34,905 bases of DNA from Leptospiraceae bacterium (lineage in GTDB: Bacteria > Spirochaetota > Leptospiria > Leptospirales > Leptonemataceae): NCBI GenBank assembly GCA_020441005.1, contig JAGRNA010000069.1, positions 1 through 34,905 on the forward strand, given 5' to 3'. The position numbers and the translations under genes were made by a program. Under the pieces are notes generated by a model that was given only the letters and a program-made list of their open reading frames with translations, had not been told where the DNA came from and searched no databases. Below, one piece after another: positions 31,048 through 34,905 of the stretch (within the stretch, counting starts at the first letter, position 1; the number at the start of each line of letters is the position of its first letter).

Positions 31048-33801
31048 ATGTCAGAAACGAATATAGAAAGCGGGACCCAATCGGCCCTCATTAAAAAAAT
31101 TGAAACGCAGATCAACGATGACCGGGTGTTTAAGGATTTAAGCCAACTCCAGCTTTCCCGTTTCACACAACTGGATGAACTGCTAGAGGCCATTTTGCCC
31201 TCGCCGGAACGAGCCCGGATTAGCGAGCTCTTGCTGGAAGTCTATCACGATGAGCCCCACGCACCCGGTGCGCGCTATTTGCTCGGTCTGATGGACTTTG
31301 AGGATAACAAGGACGATTCAGCCGGGTATTTGCGTAGCCTGATCGACGACTGTGTCCGCCACACCCGCTGGAAGGTGGTCGAGCACATCGCTGATCGCAT
31401 GCTGGCCCAGGACCCGGAAAACCGCAGCGCTCTGAGGGCCAAGGTACGCAGCGTTGAGCAGTTGCGCGGCAAAAAGGAAACCAAGCCTTTTATCAAAACG
31501 CTGGCCGCCATCGACCACAACAACCCGGACGTGCATAAAAGTTACGCCATGTCCATTCTGGAGGAAGAGCCCAATGAGGCCCTGAAACTGCTCAAAAAAG
31601 CGATTGAGTCCTACGCTCGTCAGAAGGACTACCGCAACGTAGATGACATATGGCCCATTCTGGTGGATCGCGCCTATGATGATCTGGCCTTTTTCGAGAA
31701 AATCGAGCGAGTCATCGTTGGTAACCGGGAAAAGACCCGCATGGCCGCCTATTTGATGAGCCTGCTCGAGCCGCACAAGCAGTCTGAGAACTGGAGTACC
31801 GTTATTGAAATACTGAAAAAGATTCTGGATTATGAGCCGGCCTCCTCCAAAGCGCGCTCCGATCTAGTGCGCGCCTACCGTATGCTCTATGCCGAGCATT
31901 CCTTACTGGATGAATTTCTGAAAATATCCGGATTAACCAATCACCGCAAGGCACCCGGACCCTGCATTGCAGAATTTGAGCGCAACATCGTATTTGATGT
32001 CGACAACTATGTCCACCACCGGACGCGCGGGGTGGGCAAGATCAAGCTGATTGACAATGAGCAAATGATCGTCGACTTCCGCGACAACCCCGACCAGCGC
32101 ATGTCCATTCAGATGGCCATTTCCAGCTTACGGCCCCTCGGTCCCGATCACATCTGGGTCAAACTCTACGAAGCGCCGGATGAAACCAAAGCCCTCTTTA
32201 ACGATGACATTTCCGGTTTCTTTGAGCTCTTGCTCAATTCCTTTGGCAGCACAATGGTGTTAGCCGAAATCAAGCAGGAAATCGTCGGTACCTTTTTAGA
32301 AAGCAGCGAGTGGTCCAAATGGTGGAGCAAGACCCGCACCGCCCTGAAAAAAGATCCCAAATTCGGGTTTAATCCGCGTAAGAAGGATGAATTGCTGTTA
32401 CGCGAAAATCCGATCAGTTTGGCGGAAGAATTGATGCTCAAGTTCCAGAGTCTGCAAGACTGGGACAAAAAACTGGACGTGGCCCTGCAGGTCTTGAAAG
32501 AAGAGGAGGCCCATAGCGCAGCCCAATCAACGATCCAGTTTTATAAAGAAAATGAAAGCAGCAAGGAAAGCCTGAAGCAGCTGCATAGCTACCTGTACCT
32601 GGAGCTGGCCACACGCGCCATCCAGGATGAAATACCGGGTCGCATCCTGAAGGATGAGGCCGTACAGCAAAGCTTGCAAGATGCGACGATTCCGGAGCTG
32701 TTGAACTACTGCCGCTCCAGTTTGCAGATCGAATTCAAACGCGAGCTCGTAAACCTGTATATAAAGTGCCGCAGCGACTACCCCGAAATCCTGAAGGGCA
32801 TCCTCTTTGAGGTGCCCATCAAAATTAACAAATATGCCTTGTCCGAGCTGGAAAAGCATAACTGTGAATCCGCAATCCAGGAGTTTTTTGAGGAAGCCCT
32901 CATGCGCTACCGCGAGAACCCGGAAATCTTTTTGTGGTGTGCCCGCAATATTTTGCAAGACAGCTTCAAGTCCGAGTGGCTGCAGCATACCAAAGAAGAT
33001 TTAATGCTACAGGTTTTTCGTCTGTTAAAGCCGCTGAACCGCATTGAAGCCAAGGGCACCCGCCTGAAGAACAGTGCCATTGATGTCATTTTTGCCACCT
33101 CCAGCCAGACGGTGGAAGATATTATGCAACACGAGGTGCTGGTTGAAATCGTAATGAATGCGGACCAGTCGACCCTGCGTCGCATGAATGCCCTGTTTCG
33201 AGACGTGCCCTATGTCTCTGATGCGCATAAGGAAAACTTCCAGGAGTTCCTGAAAACTGTACGACCGGAGCTGGAAATCCAGATTACGGATCTGGGGGAT
33301 GAAACTGAAGGGGATGTGGCCGAAGTGCTCTTTCCGGAGGATGGCATTATCCTGGTAACGGCGGAAGCGCTGCAGAAGCGCAGACAGCACTATGACCATT
33401 TGATCAACGTGGAAATGCCCCAAAACTCGCGTGATATCGGCGAGGCACAGGAAAAAGGCGACTTGCGCGAGAACGCCGAATACAAGGCGGCCATGGAACG
33501 CCAGACCCAATTGCGGGCCGAAATAACCCGGGTCAGCGCAGAGTTGAAACAGGCTCGCGAGATCGATCCCGCCGAAGTGAAAACGGAAATCGTTCGCATT
33601 GGCACCAAAGTGCTTTTGCAAGGTCAGGACGGCGAGCTTAATTACGCCATCCTGGGACCGTGGGATGCGGATACGGAGCAAGGCATAATATCCTATGCCT
33701 CTCCGCTGGGTAAAGCCTTGATTGGCAAGCAGGCTGGCGAGTCAGCTAGCCTGGACGACGGCCAAAGCTTTCAGATCCAGTCGATCGCCAGTTTTTTTTA
33801 G
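31048..33801 (+). CDS. greA: Transcription cleavage factor GreA with ~750-residue N-terminal extension
   Basis: The protein has 917 residues from the ATG at 31048 (a GTG one codon earlier is possible). Residues ~1-310 are helical and TPR-like, with motifs such as DEPHAPGARYLLGLMDFED. About 320-365 (DNYVHHRTRGVGKIKLIDNE) look like a small beta barrel of CarD/Tudor kind. A further helical section runs to ~750. The C-terminal ~160 residues are GreA proper: a coiled coil with the catalytic tip GDLRENAEYKAA (Asp805, Glu808), where the usual Ser is Arg, then the FKBP-like domain (ISYASPLGKALIGKQAGE). GreA inserts its tip into RNA polymerase and stimulates transcript cleavage. Extended forms of this size are known in spirochaetes. 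Confidence 0.93.
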   Translation: MSETNIESGTQSALIKKIETQINDDRVFKDLSQLQLSRFTQLDELLEAILPSPERARISELLLEVYHDEPHAPGARYLLGLMDFEDNKDDSAGYLRSLIDDCVRHTRWKVVEHIADRMLAQDPENRSALRAKVRSVEQLRGKKETKPFIKTLAAIDHNNPDVHKSYAMSILEEEPNEALKLLKKAIESYARQKDYRNVDDIWPILVDRAYDDLAFFEKIERVIVGNREKTRMAAYLMSLLEPHKQSENWSTVIEILKKILDYEPASSKARSDLVRAYRMLYAEHSLLDEFLKISGLTNHRKAPGPCIAEFERNIVFDVDNYVHHRTRGVGKIKLIDNEQMIVDFRDNPDQRMSIQMAISSLRPLGPDHIWVKLYEAPDETKALFNDDISGFFELLLNSFGSTMVLAEIKQEIVGTFLESSEWSKWWSKTRTALKKDPKFGFNPRKKDELLLRENPISLAEELMLKFQSLQDWDKKLDVALQVLKEEEAHSAAQSTIQFYKENESSKESLKQLHSYLYLELATRAIQDEIPGRILKDEAVQQSLQDATIPELLNYCRSSLQIEFKRELVNLYIKCRSDYPEILKGILFEVPIKINKYALSELEKHNCESAIQEFFEEALMRYRENPEIFLWCARNILQDSFKSEWLQHTKEDLMLQVFRLLKPLNRIEAKGTRLKNSAIDVIFATSSQTVEDIMQHEVLVEIVMNADQSTLRRMNALFRDVPYVSDAHKENFQEFLKTVRPELEIQITDLGDETEGDVAEVLFPEDGIILVTAEALQKRRQHYDHLINVEMPQNSRDIGEAQEKGDLRENAEYKAAMERQTQLRAEITRVSAELKQAREIDPAEVKTEIVRIGTKVLLQGQDGELNYAILGPWDADTEQGIISYASPLGKALIGKQAGESASLDDGQSFQIQSIASFF

Positions 33802-33974
33802 CACCAGGGTGTTGACCGTTGACCAGCCCCCTGGCGTGTGTTCAGCACTGCCCCGGAGGCAGGGTCGCTCTGTTTTGCTTGCCAGATGCGGATCGCCTGG
33901 TGCAGTCGGTCAGTCTGACTGGCGTTAGACTGCATTGCCTCGTCCGGGATCACAGTAACTGCCAGCCATAGAAT
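33802..33974. other. Intergenic region between convergent greA and cca
   Basis: CCAGGG and CCCCTGG near 33805-33835 can form a stem around a GTTGACC direct repeat, without a T-run. No gene is visible in the 173 bases. Confidence 0.35.
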
Positions 33975-34905
33975 TCAGATCTGGTCTTGTTTGCATTGCT
34001 CTATCAGCTGCGCAAGTTGCTCCGGATAATTGAATTCCGGATGCAGCCAGACCTGTTTTTGCAAGCAACGTAAACAAGCACCAATCTGGGCCCCGCGCAA
34101 ACCGTATTCCTGTAACTGCGTACCTTGAATCTGCAAATCAGCAATTGTCAAAGGCTCGCTTGCCAGAACCGTATGACAAAGCTCGCGCAGCTCCTGTGTA
34201 CCTGGCGGCCACCAGATCGCCTTTAAAAATGAACCGGCTTGCTCGTGATAGTGCTGCTTGATTCGGGCCAGCCAGTCCTTGATGGCGATCAGGCTCTCGG
34301 CGGAAGGTGCGGCTTTTTTTGGTTCGGTGCTATTCAGCAATGTAGTTTGTATCTGAAACACTTCGATCAGAAATTCAGTAGCCTTGCTTTCCTGGCGAGC
34401 CAGTTTCCAACTGCGCGCAATCGGAGCTACAACAGCGCCAGCTGCTGGAAATAATAAATAGAGCCAATAAGCCAGCACCTGGGCAAAGCCGGTAGTTTGC
34501 ATGCTCGCCAGTCGACGCATCGCATTCCCATCCAGGCCTGGATAGGCCCCCAGGCAATCACTGGGCCAAAAAATCGAGATCAGGTCGGTTGTTTGCAACG
34601 ATTGAATCATGCGCGCGCCGGCGAACTGGATCTGAAATGCCTTATGCAACTCGGCGCTAAAGCGTTCGACAGCAATCATAGCAGTGCGCTGGCGCACTGT
34701 CGGGTCTTGCAGGGCTGCGAGAATATCAGGGTCCATGGCAAAACCCAGCACAGCGCTAAAACGACAGGCTCGCACCGGCCGCAATCCATCTTCACAGAAA
34801 CGCTCGCGCGCGGATCCAATAGCTCGTATCCGGCCGGCTTGTAAATCTTGCAGACCGTTGTAATAATCAATCAGGACGCCGCTCTGGAGATCGAGGGCCA
34901 AAGCA
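33975..34905 (-). CDS. cca: CCA-adding enzyme / tRNA nucleotidyltransferase (poly(A) polymerase family), 5' end cut off by window edge
   Basis: The frame is open from the window edge through at least 310 codons. It opens with ALDLQSGVLIDYYNGLQDLQ and AGRIRAIGSARERFCEDGLR, then PVRACRFSAVLGFAMDPDIL; this is the end of the catalytic head and the neck domain of class II CCA-adding enzymes (D..G..DL..R.IR..G, then EDxLRxxRAxRFA). The catalytic Asp pair lies beyond the edge. The C-terminal half is helical and less conserved. The enzyme adds or repairs the CCA end of tRNA in the cytoplasm; a poly(A) polymerase of the same family cannot be excluded. Confidence 0.88.
   Translation of the reverse strand, partial: ALALDLQSGVLIDYYNGLQDLQAGRIRAIGSARERFCEDGLRPVRACRFSAVLGFAMDPDILAALQDPTVRQRTAMIAVERFSAELHKAFQIQFAGARMIQSLQTTDLISIFWPSDCLGAYPGLDGNAMRRLASMQTTGFAQVLAYWLYLLFPAAGAVVAPIARSWKLARQESKATEFLIEVFQIQTTLLNSTEPKKAAPSAESLIAIKDWLARIKQHYHEQAGSFLKAIWWPPGTQELRELCHTVLASEPLTIADLQIQGTQLQEYGLRGAQIGACLRCLQKQVWLHPEFNYPEQLAQLIEQCKQDQI

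Noticed and set aside
1..34905. CRISPR arrays, insertion sequences or rRNA/tRNA genes
   Set aside because: No regularly spaced repeats, transposase motifs or conserved RNA sequences were seen. The only longer exact repeat noticed is the 43-bp peptidase tail.

Overview
The window reads as chromosomal DNA of a spirochaete of the order Leptospirales. The grounds are a greA gene with a very long N-terminal extension, a 7TM/class III cyclase, several exported proteins with relaxed spirochaete-style lipoboxes, a MazEF pair of the ChpI/ChpK kind, and a membrane pyrophosphatase. Base composition is moderately GC-rich (55% in a 60-base line counted at 17161-17220), which suggests a Turneriella- or Leptonema-like genome rather than low-GC Leptospira. 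This placement is inference; there is no rRNA or tRNA gene in the window.

Layout. 1-1787 (-) is RNase R, cut by the left edge. 2103-4109 (+) is a large lipoprotein. 4313-6613 (+) is a six-haem cytochrome followed closely by an M48 membrane peptidase. 6767-8794 (-) is a beta-helix-like surface lipoprotein, flanked by an exact 43-bp direct repeat of the peptidase gene's 3' end. 9024-10889 (-) is a Tat-exported spermidine-dehydrogenase-like flavoprotein. 11205-13563 (+) pairs an exported HAD phosphatase with an organophosphate/phosphate antiporter. 13649-16315 holds a tiny membrane protein with a hairpin over its ribosome binding site, a small Cys-containing lipoprotein and an FAD oxidoreductase.

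16575-21428 (-) is an accessory island. In transcription order it holds a small partner and a nucleotidyltransferase, a SEC-C protein, a VapBC-type pair whose antitoxin carries an in-frame stop, a SEC-C tail remnant, MazEF, and a 7TM/class III cyclase whose start overlaps the mazF stop. 21557-24190 (-) holds a thiamine-diphosphate enzyme and a decayed hybrid histidine kinase. 24681-27178 (+) holds an exported protein and a DUF2339 membrane protein frameshifted at three tandem 7-bp repeats. 27333-34905 is core metabolism and information processing: DAHP synthase (-), membrane pyrophosphatase (+), long GreA (+), and the CCA-adding enzyme (-) cut by the right edge.

Most remarkable signals. (1) In two places an accessory cargo lies between a gene and a second copy of that gene's 3' tail (M48 peptidase/lipoprotein; SEC-C/vapBC). 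(2) The antitoxin is broken by one TAA while its toxin keeps every PIN catalytic acid. (3) A 7-bp slippage tract switches a membrane protein out of frame. (4) A strongly AT-rich block sits inside the 7TM domain of the cyclase. (5) TGTCAA/TTGACA dyads recur upstream of three genes.
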